Origin: Actinomycetota bacterium
GTDB taxonomy: Bacteria > Actinomycetota > Thermoleophilia > Solirubrobacterales > JACPNS01
DNA: 64,000 nt
NCBI GenBank assembly: GCA_016213645.1
Contig: JACQZY010000005.1
Coordinates: forward strand, 1-64,000
Direction of reading: 5' to 3'
The notes below the pieces were generated by a model that was given only the letters and a program-made list of their open reading frames with translations, ran no database searches and was not told where the DNA came from. This document shows positions 46,922 through 56,104 of this stretch, piece by piece. Position 1 is the first letter of the stretch; each line of letters begins with the position of its first letter. A program made the position numbers and the translations under genes.

Positions 46922-48580
46922 ATGACCTATCCACCATTCCATCCGATGCGTCCTGGAAAGCCGCCGAAATCGATGACTCAGGCTGAGTTCGAAGCGGCGT
47001 TCCCAACGGAGAGTGACTTCGTCGAGCGCAAAACCGGCGTAGGCCACCAGCCGTTAGGTGAAAGTATCGCCGCTTTTTCAAACACTGACGGCGGAGTCAT
47101 ATTGATCGGAGTAACAGACCAAGGCGAAGTGAAGGGGAAAGACCCAACCCAAGGCTTGCAGGACAAGATTCATCGAATTGTCGGCACGATTCACGATCCG
47201 GGCAAGTATGCGATTTACCCATTTCGAGTTTGTGGCACGCCAGTGACGGTAATTTCAGTCGCAAAGCGAAGCGGCGGGTTTGCGCAGACTTCAAGCGGTC
47301 GCATACTTGTCAGACGCGGAACAATGGAGATTCCGCTATTTGGAGCCGAGCTTCGACAGTTCATCAGTACGAGAAGTCTCGAGAAGGCTGACTCAACCGA
47401 TACAGGGATCCCGTTTGAAAACGCGGACCCCGAACTTGTTGCGGCAGTGATTGAAGCATTCGACTGGACTGAGTCGTCAGCGTCAACCCGCTTTGAAGAA
47501 ATAGGTCTGGTAGGTCGCGACGGGGAAGGAAGTCGCCTGACAATGGCTGGAGCGCTGCACCTTCTAAAACGGCCCGGCGACAAGCTCGGTAAGACGTACA
47601 TAGAGGTGCTGCGTTATCGCGACGAGAGCAGCAATTACGACCGTCGCGTGGAGTTCGCCGGGCCACTTCGCGAGCAAGTTGAACGCGCCACTGAATTCGT
47701 CTCCGATGAGATTGGCGAAGAAGTTGTCGTACTGGGTGTCCACCGACATGAACTGTCACGCATCCCGCAGCGCGTAATCAGGGAAGCCGTCGCAAACGCC
47801 GTTGCCCACCGTGACTATCAACAACACGGCAGGTGCGTCCGAATTGAGATTCGCCCGGACACGGTGCAGGTGATCTCACCCGGAGGTTTGCCAGAACCAG
47901 TAACGGTCGAGAACATGCGCGATCAAACAGCCTCACGCAATCCATCCGTGATCCGAGTGCTTCGTAAGTTCAATCTCGCGGAGGACACTGGCGCAGGAAT
48001 CGACATCATGGAAGATCTAATGCGCGAACAACTGCTCGACCCCCCGGTCTTCGAAGACACCGGATCAGAAGTCCGTGTGACATTGCCGATCCGGAGCGCA
48101 GTCGCACCAGACGAACGCGCGTGGGTCATAGAGGTCGAACAGCGTGGGATCATCGAGCCTGCCGATCGCATTTTGCTGGTTCACGCGGCCCGCAAGGAGT
48201 CGCTTACCAATTCCAGAGCGCGAGAATTGCTGAGAGTCGATGCGGATCAGGCACGCATCGCCCTCCAGCGACTTCGTGACGCCGGCTTCCTCGTACAACA
48301 AGGCACTCGCGGCGGTGCTACCTACTCGCTTGACCACTCGTTAGCCCCGCCGGCAGGCCTTCGCCTCGAAGCACCCGAGCTAGAAGACTTGGTTGTGGCG
48401 ATGGCTGAGGATGGGCCAATCACCAATGCTCTCGTTCGGTCGAGCACCGGGCTTGACCGAAGTAAAACGATGGGGCTTCTGCACAAGCTCGTTCAGGAAG
48501 GGCGACTCGTTCGCGTTGGCGAACGCCGCGGCACTCGCTATCTATCCGTTGCGAGCGAACAGGACGAAGCTCTTTTCTAG
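46922..48580 (+). CDS. AlbA_2/Schlafen-like (divergent AAA-4) ATP-binding protein with C-terminal winged-helix repeats
   Basis: ESDFVERKTGVGHQPLGESIAAFSNTDGGVILIGVTDQGEVKG; IPQRVIREAVANAVAHRDYQQHGRCVRIEI; two wHTH-like C-terminal segments. Confidence 0.9.
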   Translation: MTYPPFHPMRPGKPPKSMTQAEFEAAFPTESDFVERKTGVGHQPLGESIAAFSNTDGGVILIGVTDQGEVKGKDPTQGLQDKIHRIVGTIHDPGKYAIYPFRVCGTPVTVISVAKRSGGFAQTSSGRILVRRGTMEIPLFGAELRQFISTRSLEKADSTDTGIPFENADPELVAAVIEAFDWTESSASTRFEEIGLVGRDGEGSRLTMAGALHLLKRPGDKLGKTYIEVLRYRDESSNYDRRVEFAGPLREQVERATEFVSDEIGEEVVVLGVHRHELSRIPQRVIREAVANAVAHRDYQQHGRCVRIEIRPDTVQVISPGGLPEPVTVENMRDQTASRNPSVIRVLRKFNLAEDTGAGIDIMEDLMREQLLDPPVFEDTGSEVRVTLPIRSAVAPDERAWVIEVEQRGIIEPADRILLVHAARKESLTNSRARELLRVDADQARIALQRLRDAGFLVQQGTRGGATYSLDHSLAPPAGLRLEAPELEDLVVAMAEDGPITNALVRSSTGLDRSKTMGLLHKLVQEGRLVRVGERRGTRYLSVASEQDEALF

Positions 48581-48659
48581 CCGCCCTGGCGCGTTTGCGC
48601 CCCACCGTCCCGCCGCCAGACGTCGCGCAAGCCTCGCGACTACTACTCTCGATCTACCC

Positions 48660-48733
48660 GGGCGCGTAGCTCAGTTGGTTAGAGCGCCTGCCTTACAAGC
48701 AGGAAGTCCCCCGTTCGAGTCGGGGCGTGCCCA
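48660..48733 (+). tRNA. tRNA-Val(TAC)
   Basis: Acceptor gggcgcg/cgtgccc, anticodon loop cttacaa. Confidence 0.95.
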
Positions 48734-48793
48734 TGATCGATTCGCGGCGAGCATGGCGGTGTAGCGAAAGACCTGCCACAATTAGCCGCGCCC

Positions 48794-48867
48794 GGGGGCG
48801 TAGCTCAGTTGGTTAGAGTGCCGGCCTGTCAAGCCGGAGGTCGCGGGTTCGAGTCCCGTCGCTCCCG
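48794..48867 (+). tRNA. tRNA-Asp(GTC)
   Basis: Acceptor gggggcg/cgctccc, anticodon loop ctgtcaa. Confidence 0.95.
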
Positions 48868-48944
48868 TCTTTCCCCCGTTTCGCCGCCCGCAACATCGAC
48901 GGCAGCGAGCGGCATCCGTGCCATTTCGCGCCGACTTACCGGGT

Positions 48945-49352
48945 CTATCGAAGAATCTCGCCCGGTTTTGCGTATTCGGTGATATCGCCGAAATCGATCA
49001 GCTCGCACGGCTCGTCGCCAAGTACCTCGGCGTCGTGTCCCGGTGGGATCTCGAACACGTCGCCCTCCGTTACTTCAAGCGTGCGGCCGTCGTCCATCGT
49101 TATTCGCATCGAACCCGACACGATCATGCCCAGGTGCAGCGTCTCGCAGCTGTCGGTGCCGGCGATCGGCTTCACGTGCTGAGACCAGCGCCAGCCAGGC
49201 TCACACCGGCTGCGGCCGACCATGCGACCGCCAATCTCAAGCATGGTTGCCTGGCCCATGCCATTTGCAAACGGACGCACCTCGTCGGGTGAGCCGAACT
49301 GCTTCTTCGTCAATGCCGCTTCAACGGTGAGAGCCATCGCAGAGGCCTCCAT
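48945..49352 (-). CDS. Cupin domain protein
   Basis: LHLGMIVSGSMRITMDDGRTLEVTEGDVFEIPPGHDAEVLGDEP. Confidence 0.85.
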   Translation of the reverse strand: MEASAMALTVEAALTKKQFGSPDEVRPFANGMGQATMLEIGGRMVGRSRCEPGWRWSQHVKPIAGTDSCETLHLGMIVSGSMRITMDDGRTLEVTEGDVFEIPPGHDAEVLGDEPCELIDFGDITEYAKPGEILR

Positions 49353-49428
49353 TCATTGGTTGATTGCGGGTCTTTTGTCAAACGTACCGCGATCGGCACG
49401 AACGTGCGGCGCGCCCCGGAGCGATTGT

Positions 49429-50574
49429 TCAGGCGGCTTCGCCCGTATTTCGCGCCAGCCCGTGGCGCAACAGGAATTCAGAAAGGTGCACACCACCGAT
49501 CTTGCCGCGATCGGCCCACAGTGGATCGCCGGAGACATCGAAGCTGTCGCCGGCGGCGCCGCTGATGTCTGCTCGCATGAAGGTCGGTTCGCTGCCGCCG
49601 ATCAGCAATCCGCGCAACACCGGGCGAAACGGTCGTGGTTCGACGTCTGCACCAAGGCGCTCGGCGATCGCGCGTACGACGGCATCGGCTTGTTGCGCGG
49701 CGATTCCGCCTTGTTTGACGGGAAAACTGGTTATATCGCCTGCCGCGTACACATCCAGCGCGCCGCTGACCAGACCATGCCCATCGGTGCGCAGGAAACC
49801 GTTCTCGTCCTGTTCGAGCCCGTTGATCAGATGGCCGTGAAGTCGCGGAACGGCGACGACGTGATCGGCGGCGATGCGCTTTTCCGGCACCAGCGAAAGC
49901 ATGTGACCATCAAAGCGGTTCGCGTATTCGCTCGCATAGAGCGCGATGCCGCGTTCGTGCAGCATCGCGGCCACCTGGTCGCTTGCGGCCGTCCCAAACA
50001 ACCGCAACGGGGACTGCTCGGGCGTCACGAAGCTCAGCGAAACACCACTCACGCCGTGCTCCTCGATCCACGAAGCCGTGAGCAAGGCCAGCTCATAAAG
50101 CGGCAACGCCCAGACCACTCCCGGAGGCACGACGAAACTGAGATTTTTCACCGCTCCGGCGGCGAGTTGATCGAGCAGCTCGCTCATCCCCTCCACGCCG
50201 CCGCGCCCCACAAAGTTCACCGCTCCTTCGATTACCGGCTCGGCATGAGCGCCAATCGCGACGACCGCGGCGTCAAACGGCAGTTCGCGGCCAGATTCGG
50301 TCAGCACGTACCGATCGGACTGGTCGATCCCGGCCAGCGAATCGTGAACATGCGTCATCACCTCGTCGCTCAACAAATCAGTCAAGTCGTACACCGGCGC
50401 AGGCACACCGCCGAACGGTTCGGTGACGGCAAGAGGCCGGTAGACGAAGTCGTCACGCGGGCACAGCAACGCCACGCGTACGTGCTCGCCCAGCAATCTG
50501 TTGAGCCCGAGCAATACTTCGAGAGCGGCCACTCCGCCGCCCGCGACGACCACCCTCGCAGGCTTTCGCTTCAT
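49429..50574 (-). CDS. FAD/NAD(P)-dependent oxidoreductase (NDH-2/SQR-like)
   Basis: RVVVAGGGVAALEVLLGLNRLLG, VYAAGDITSFPVKQGGIAAQQADA; ATG at 50574. Confidence 0.88.
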   Translation of the reverse strand: MKRKPARVVVAGGGVAALEVLLGLNRLLGEHVRVALLCPRDDFVYRPLAVTEPFGGVPAPVYDLTDLLSDEVMTHVHDSLAGIDQSDRYVLTESGRELPFDAAVVAIGAHAEPVIEGAVNFVGRGGVEGMSELLDQLAAGAVKNLSFVVPPGVVWALPLYELALLTASWIEEHGVSGVSLSFVTPEQSPLRLFGTAASDQVAAMLHERGIALYASEYANRFDGHMLSLVPEKRIAADHVVAVPRLHGHLINGLEQDENGFLRTDGHGLVSGALDVYAAGDITSFPVKQGGIAAQQADAVVRAIAERLGADVEPRPFRPVLRGLLIGGSEPTFMRADISGAAGDSFDVSGDPLWADRGKIGGVHLSEFLLRHGLARNTGEAA

Positions 50575-50655
50575 GTCTGAGACGCTAGATCGCCGGCCGC
50601 GCATATTCGTCCGCCGGAGCTACGGCACTTATGACCGTAGGATCTACGGATTACG

Positions 50656-51885
50656 GTGCATTCTGAACACTTGAACGAGACGCGACTGCGGCGTCTGATC
50701 GAACTCGGCGGCAACCTCGTGGCCAACCTCGACCTCGACTCGCTGTTGAGTCAGATCCTTGAAGCCTCTCGCGAATTGACGGGCGCGCGCTATGCGGCGC
50801 TTGGCGTGCTGAACGAAGGGCGGAACGGGCTGGCGCAGTTCATCACCGCGGGAATCGACGACCGCACTCGCGAGGAGATTGACGGCCCGCCGCACGAGCG
50901 AGGCGTACTCGGCAAGCTGATCGAAGATCCCGAACCACTGCGCCTGAGCGACGTTTCACTGCATCCCGAGGCGCACGGGTTTCCACCCGGCCACCCGCAC
51001 ATGACCACGTTCGTAGGTGTGCCGATCATGATCCACGGCCGCTCGTACGGCAACCTTTACCTTGCCGACAAGCTCAACTCCGCGGGAGCGATAGCGGAGT
51101 TCGACGACGCCGACGAAGCATCGCTCTCGGTTCTGGCCAACTGGGCCGCGATCGCGATCGACAACGCGCACTCGATGCAGCAGGACCGTCGCCGCGTGAC
51201 CGTCGCCGCGGCCGAGCGCGAGCGCGGCCGCTGGGCACGAGAGCTGCACGACGAGACCCTGCAAAGTCTCGCCGGACTCAACATGCTGTTGTCATCTGCC
51301 CTGCGCCGGGGCGGCGAAGAGTTGCTGGAACGCGCCGCGCGGGAGGCGGTCGAGCAAATCACCGTTGACATCAGCAACCTGCGCTCTCTGATCGCGGAGC
51401 TACGGCCCGCCGCATTGGACGCGCTCGGACTGCACGAAGCTCTTGAGAGTCTTGCCGAACACACCGCTGCCACCGGCGAGGTGGAGGTGGAAGCGGACAT
51501 CGTGGTGCGCCCGCCCGGCACGCGCCGTTTGGAAATGGACCTCGCGGTGGCCGCCTACCGGCTTGTTCAGGAGGCACTAAACAACGCGATCAAACATTCA
51601 GGCGCCTCGCATGTCTGGCTGAGCGCGATACGGGCGGACGGACAACTTGAGATCGACGTCCGCGACGACGGCCGCGGCTTCGACCCGGAGACCACCGAAG
51701 GGGGATTCGGCATCATCGGCATGCGCGAGCGTGTCGAGTTGGTGGGCGGCGAGTTCGACGTGCTCTCGGCGCCGGGTGCCGGTACGTCAATTCACGCTTC
51801 GCTGCCGATCATTTGGCCCGATGCGACGGACTCCGGCACTGCGAATCCCGGTGCTACGCGTCACCGCGCTAGGGACGATCGATAA
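50656..51885 (+). CDS. GAF-domain sensor histidine kinase (HisKA_3)
   Basis: ARYAALGVLNEGRNGLAQFITAGID, RWARELHDETLQSLAGLNMLL, DDGRGFDPETTEGGFGIIGMRERVELVGG. Confidence 0.94.
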   Translation: MHSEHLNETRLRRLIELGGNLVANLDLDSLLSQILEASRELTGARYAALGVLNEGRNGLAQFITAGIDDRTREEIDGPPHERGVLGKLIEDPEPLRLSDVSLHPEAHGFPPGHPHMTTFVGVPIMIHGRSYGNLYLADKLNSAGAIAEFDDADEASLSVLANWAAIAIDNAHSMQQDRRRVTVAAAERERGRWARELHDETLQSLAGLNMLLSSALRRGGEELLERAAREAVEQITVDISNLRSLIAELRPAALDALGLHEALESLAEHTAATGEVEVEADIVVRPPGTRRLEMDLAVAAYRLVQEALNNAIKHSGASHVWLSAIRADGQLEIDVRDDGRGFDPETTEGGFGIIGMRERVELVGGEFDVLSAPGAGTSIHASLPIIWPDATDSGTANPGATRHRARDDR

Positions 51886-52546
51886 TCCCGTTGTCGAGCG
51901 CGTAACGAACCAACTCGGCGCGTGAGACCAGATCGAGTTTTTGCTGGATGTGCGCGCGATGCGACTCGACGGTGCGAACGCTGAGTACGAACTCATCGGC
52001 AATCTCGCGGTTGGTGTAACCGAGCGCGATCATCTTCAGCACCTCACGTTCACGGTCTGTGAGCACGCTTTGCCGACCGGCGTCGTCCGCCTGCGCCGCA
52101 AGTTTGGCGCCAAGGCGCGGGTGCATGTAGGTCTTGCCCTCGGCGGCCAGTCGCACGGCGCTGATCAGCTCGTCGTCCGCGGCTTCTTTGAGTACGTAGC
52201 CAAGCGCGCCGGCCCGCATCGCCTCGCGCGCGAAGGCAGGATCGTCCTGCATCGTCAGTACGACGATGCTCGTTCGCGGCGAGCTTTCGAGAATGTCGGG
52301 GATCGCCTCCAGCGTGGGCCGCCCCGGCATGTTGAGGTCGAGCATCAGAATGTCCGGCTTGTGCCCACGCACCGAACGCTCAGCGGCGTCGGTGTCGCCG
52401 ACTTCGGCCACCACCTCGAAGTCCGGTTCGGATTCCAGCAACATACGCAGGCCGCTGCGCACGACGGCGTGGTCGTCGGCCAGGAGGATCGTCGTGACCG
52501 CGCCGTCGCGGTCTTGTATTACGTCGCTATGCGCTGATTCGCCCAT
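51869..52546 (-). CDS. LuxR/NarL-family response regulator
   Basis: TILLADDHAVVRSGLRMLLE, MLDLNMPGRPTL, LTDREREVLKMIALGYTNREIADEFVLSVRTVESHRAHIQQKL. Confidence 0.95.
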   Translation of the reverse strand: MGESAHSDVIQDRDGAVTTILLADDHAVVRSGLRMLLESEPDFEVVAEVGDTDAAERSVRGHKPDILMLDLNMPGRPTLEAIPDILESSPRTSIVVLTMQDDPAFAREAMRAGALGYVLKEAADDELISAVRLAAEGKTYMHPRLGAKLAAQADDAGRQSVLTDREREVLKMIALGYTNREIADEFVLSVRTVESHRAHIQQKLDLVSRAELVRYALDNGIIDRP

Positions 52547-52581
52547 CTTTTGTGCGTTCGTCCTTCGGCCGGTTTCTCGCG

Positions 52582-53721
52582 TCAGCCTACGCCACGGCGT
52601 CCCGGCAATTCCAGCGAACGCGCAACATCGGTGATCGACAGCAGGCCGGCAAGCCCGCCTCGACCGTCTGGCACGAGCGCGCGGCCCGGCTCAGTCTGCA
52701 TCAGTTCGATTGCCGCATCGCCGAGGTCTTTGTCCGCCGGCAGTACGAGCGCGTGATCGAGTTGCACCATCGCGTCGCCCACGGTTGCGGCACCGGCTGA
52801 CGCGCCGCCCGTTCCGCGTGGCGGGGCCAACGCCGCGCGCGCGGTCAGCAGACCAAGCAGACGGCCCGATTCGACCACCGGATAGGCGCGGAAGCGGCTT
52901 TCCGGCAACACGGCCTCCGTGAACGCCGCCAGCGGAAGGCTCGGCTCCACCGTAAGAGGCTCCGTAACCATCAGATCAGCCACGGTCTTACCTTCGAAGG
53001 CGTCGCGCAATCGCGCCATTCGCACCTCCGCCTGACCGGCCCCGATCACAAACCATCCGATCAGCGCGATCCAGGCGCCGCCGAACACGCCGGTGAGAAA
53101 GAACAGCAGCAGCCCGCCGACAATGAAGAATTGCCCGAACGCGCGGCCAATGCCCCCAGCGACGGCGGTTGCGTGGGCGAAGTCTCCGTTCGCCCGCCAA
53201 ATCAGCGACCGCAGCACGCGACCGCCGTCCATTGGAAACGCCGGCAGCATGTTGAAAACCAGCAAAGCGAAGTTGACGATCGCGAGCCACTCCACCACGC
53301 CGTCGACCGCCGCCGGCGAACCGGGGATCGCGCTCGCGCCGAGCATCACCGCGCCGATCAGCAGGGTGACCAGCGGACCGGCGACAGCGACACGAAACTC
53401 GGCCATCGCCGAAGGAAACATGCCGCTGAACTTCGCCACCCCACCGAAGATCCACAGCGTGATCCCCTCGATCCTCATGCCCTCGCGCAACGCCTGGGTG
53501 GCATGACCAAGCTCGTGGAGGATCAAGGACGTAAAAAACAACACCGTCGCCACGACTGCCATCACCACGTAGACGGTTGTGTCCAAACCCGGCTTGATGC
53601 CGGGGAACACGGCGTCCGCGAGCGACCAGACAATCAGGCCGGCGATCACGAACCAGCTCCAGTTGACGCCGATGTCGATGCCGCGCACGCGCGCGATCGT
53701 GATGCTTGAGCGCATCATCAC
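52582..53721 (-). CDS. Site-2 protease family (M50) metalloprotease with CBS domains
   Basis: SLILHELGHATQALREG, MLPAFPMDGGRVLRSL, C-terminal CBS-like pair. Confidence 0.92.
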   Translation of the reverse strand: MMMRSSITIARVRGIDIGVNWSWFVIAGLIVWSLADAVFPGIKPGLDTTVYVVMAVVATVLFFTSLILHELGHATQALREGMRIEGITLWIFGGVAKFSGMFPSAMAEFRVAVAGPLVTLLIGAVMLGASAIPGSPAAVDGVVEWLAIVNFALLVFNMLPAFPMDGGRVLRSLIWRANGDFAHATAVAGGIGRAFGQFFIVGGLLLFFLTGVFGGAWIALIGWFVIGAGQAEVRMARLRDAFEGKTVADLMVTEPLTVEPSLPLAAFTEAVLPESRFRAYPVVESGRLLGLLTARAALAPPRGTGGASAGAATVGDAMVQLDHALVLPADKDLGDAAIELMQTEPGRALVPDGRGGLAGLLSITDVARSLELPGRRGVG

Positions 53722-53752
53722 CCCAGGATATTTGGCGCCTCGGCGAGGTTCG

Positions 53753-54472
53753 TCAGCCGGCCGTGTGCTGAACGCCGGCGGCCAACGTCGTCAAGGCCAG
53801 TCCGAGCCCGGAATCGTCGCGCTCGCCGGTGCCGAGATAGCGCATCGCCACGCCGTTGATCAGCGCCACCACGGCTCGAGCGTGCATCTCCGTGGCCGGC
53901 AATTCCAGCGCCTTAAGCACAGCCATCGCGACGGCGTCGTAGGCCTCAAAACAACGGCGCGACGCGTCGCGCAATTCCTCGTCGCGAGCGGCTTGAAGGT
54001 GGAGTTCGAATTCAGCGATCTGCTCCGGTCCGTAGGTGTAACTGACAAAGATCTTCTCCGTCTCGGCAATCACCTGCTCCAGCGTGGGCTCGGCGTCGCC
54101 GATCGCTTTGGCAATCGCGTTGAGCCGCGTGACCTCTTCGCTGACATAGAGCAGGAGACTTTCGCGCAGCAGTTCGACCTGGCTGGGAAAGTGGTATGTG
54201 AGCGAACCCAGCGCCACACCGGCCTCGCGGGCCAGACGCCGGTTGCTGACCGCCTCGACACCGTGTTCTCCAATCACGCGCAGCGTCGCGCGCAAAATAC
54301 GTTCACGCGTGTTGATCGCCTCACCCGCGGGTCCAGTAGTCGGACTGGTGATGACAGAAGGCTTCGCCGCCGGGCGCGTCTTTGACTGTGCCTTCGCCGA
54401 TGCATTCTCCGGCGCCTTCGCCGGATTCTTCGCCGGAGCACCCGTCGGTGATTTTGCTGGTTTCTTCGCCAT
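53753..54472 (-). CDS. TetR family regulator with Lys/Ala/Pro-rich N-terminal extension
   Basis: RERILRATLRVIGEHGVEAVSNRRLAREAGVALGSLTYHFPSQVELLRESLLLY. Confidence 0.9.
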   Translation of the reverse strand: MAKKPAKSPTGAPAKNPAKAPENASAKAQSKTRPAAKPSVITSPTTGPAGEAINTRERILRATLRVIGEHGVEAVSNRRLAREAGVALGSLTYHFPSQVELLRESLLLYVSEEVTRLNAIAKAIGDAEPTLEQVIAETEKIFVSYTYGPEQIAEFELHLQAARDEELRDASRRCFEAYDAVAMAVLKALELPATEMHARAVVALINGVAMRYLGTGERDDSGLGLALTTLAAGVQHTAG

Positions 54473-54660
54473 CGAATTCGCACCGGTTCGCGGTGCTTTC
54501 CCCTTCAGCGCGATCTTATCGGTCAGGTTAATCGCTCGGTCGTTCGAACGAATATGAGCGAATACGACACGTCAACGCAGTCGGGGGCGCCTCGCGCCTC
54601 ATCGCCCGTGTAAGAAGATCGGACCACTGGGCGTCCGGCTTTCCATCAGGTCGTCTCGGC

Positions 54661-54700
54661 ACAAAAAGACCGGACCGACTCTCCGTCGGGTCCGGTCTTA
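54661..54700 (-). terminator. Intrinsic terminator on minus strand
   Basis: Stem aagaccggacc(c)gac / gtcggtccggtctt followed on minus strand by TTTTTGT. Confidence 0.85.
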
Positions 54701-54826
54701 TCGCTGCGGCGCGTCGTACGCCCCGTTTCGACGGCACGAGGCACGGTCACGCCGGCTCCCCCCCAGAACGGCCGGTGGTACATGCCGGCCGCCGGTGCGA
54801 AAACGGTGCCAGGGGCCCCGTTTCAC

Positions 54827-54848
54827 TTACTCACGAACGCGTGAGTAA
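54827..54848. repeat. Perfect 9-bp hairpin ttactcacg-aacg-cgtgagtaa
   Basis: Exact complementarity. Confidence 0.85.
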
Positions 54849-54951
54849 CGGCAACACTACCTATTCGCGCGGTGGATTTCAACTGTTTCGCGAAGTCGAG
54901 CCGGTGTTCGTTCCATTTCGTGTTGCGGCTTGACGCGGCCGACCGCCTGGC

Positions 54952-56088
54952 CTACGGCAACGAGAGCCTGATGATCTTCTTGACGACGCTGCCGAACTGC
55001 TTGTGCAGCGGACCGGCGTTGTACGGAATGCCATATCGCGCGCAGGCCTCGCGCACCTCTACCGCGATGTCCGCATAACGGTGTGCCGGTAGATCCGGAA
55101 ACAGGTGATGCTCGATCTGATGGCTGAGATTGCCGGTGAGAATGTGGAACAGCTTGCCGCCGGTGAGGTTCGCGGAGCCGAGAATCTGCCTGTGGTACCA
55201 CTGCCCGCGCGTCTCGTTTTCGATCTGTTCGCGGGTGAACTCCTCGGTGCCCTCCGGAAAGTGACCGCAAAAGATGATCATGAACGCCCAGACGTTTCTA
55301 GCGATGTTGGCCGTGAAATTGCCCGCGAACACGAGCGGGAACATCGGACCAGACAGCGCCGGAAACAGGAGGTAGTCCTTCAGCGCCTGTTTGCGCACCT
55401 TCTTCCAAATACGATCGAGCTTCTCGCGGTTGTCGGCGAATGTCGTTTCGCCCGCGACGATCTTCTCGACTTCCAGATCGTGCAGCGCGACGCCGTATTC
55501 GAAAAACGTCATCAACAAGAACGCGTAAAGCGCGTTTCCAAGGTAATACGGATGCCACGGCTGGTCTTCGGACATGCGCAGGATGCCATAGCCGATGTCG
55601 CGGTCCTCGCCAAGAACGTTTGTGAGCGTGTGGTGGCGGTAATTGTGTGAGTAGCGCCAGTGCTCGGCAGGACACGTGTTGTCCCACTCAAACCGCTCGC
55701 TGCTGAGGGAAGGCTCGTGGGTCCAGTCGTACTGACCGTGCATCACGTTGTGACCGATCTCCATGTTGTCGAGGATCTTCGAGAGCGACAGAGCGATCGT
55801 GCCGGCGATCCAGGCGGGCGGGATGAAACTCAGGAAAAGCAACCCACGGCCGCCGATCTCCAGTCCGCGCTGAGCGTCCATCACCTTGCGTATGTAGTCG
55901 ACGTCCTGCTTGCCGAGATCGTCGAGTACGCGCTCCCGCAAAGCGTCCATTTCCTTGCCGAAGGCCTCAATCTGGGCAGGCGTGAGTTTGAGCTGTTTCG
56001 GATCGGTGGCGGCGGTCTTGGCTTTCGCACCCGTCTTTACTTTCGCTCCCGCCTTTGTCGTGGTCTTGGTTTTTGCTGTCTGGGCCAT
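54952..56088 (-). CDS. Membrane fatty-acid desaturase with Lys/Ala/Thr-rich N-terminus
   Basis: Histidine boxes GHNVMH, NYRHH, HQIEHH; ATG at 56088. Confidence 0.93.
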   Translation of the reverse strand: MAQTAKTKTTTKAGAKVKTGAKAKTAATDPKQLKLTPAQIEAFGKEMDALRERVLDDLGKQDVDYIRKVMDAQRGLEIGGRGLLFLSFIPPAWIAGTIALSLSKILDNMEIGHNVMHGQYDWTHEPSLSSERFEWDNTCPAEHWRYSHNYRHHTLTNVLGEDRDIGYGILRMSEDQPWHPYYLGNALYAFLLMTFFEYGVALHDLEVEKIVAGETTFADNREKLDRIWKKVRKQALKDYLLFPALSGPMFPLVFAGNFTANIARNVWAFMIIFCGHFPEGTEEFTREQIENETRGQWYHRQILGSANLTGGKLFHILTGNLSHQIEHHLFPDLPAHRYADIAVEVREACARYGIPYNAGPLHKQFGSVVKKIIRLSLP

Positions 56089-56104
56089 GATCAGCTGCTC
56101 GCTT

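Noticed and set aside
49222-50580. 452-aa plus-strand ORF antisense to the FAD oxidoreductase
   Set aside because: Shadow ORF; no domain pattern, opposite strand is a well-formed flavoprotein.
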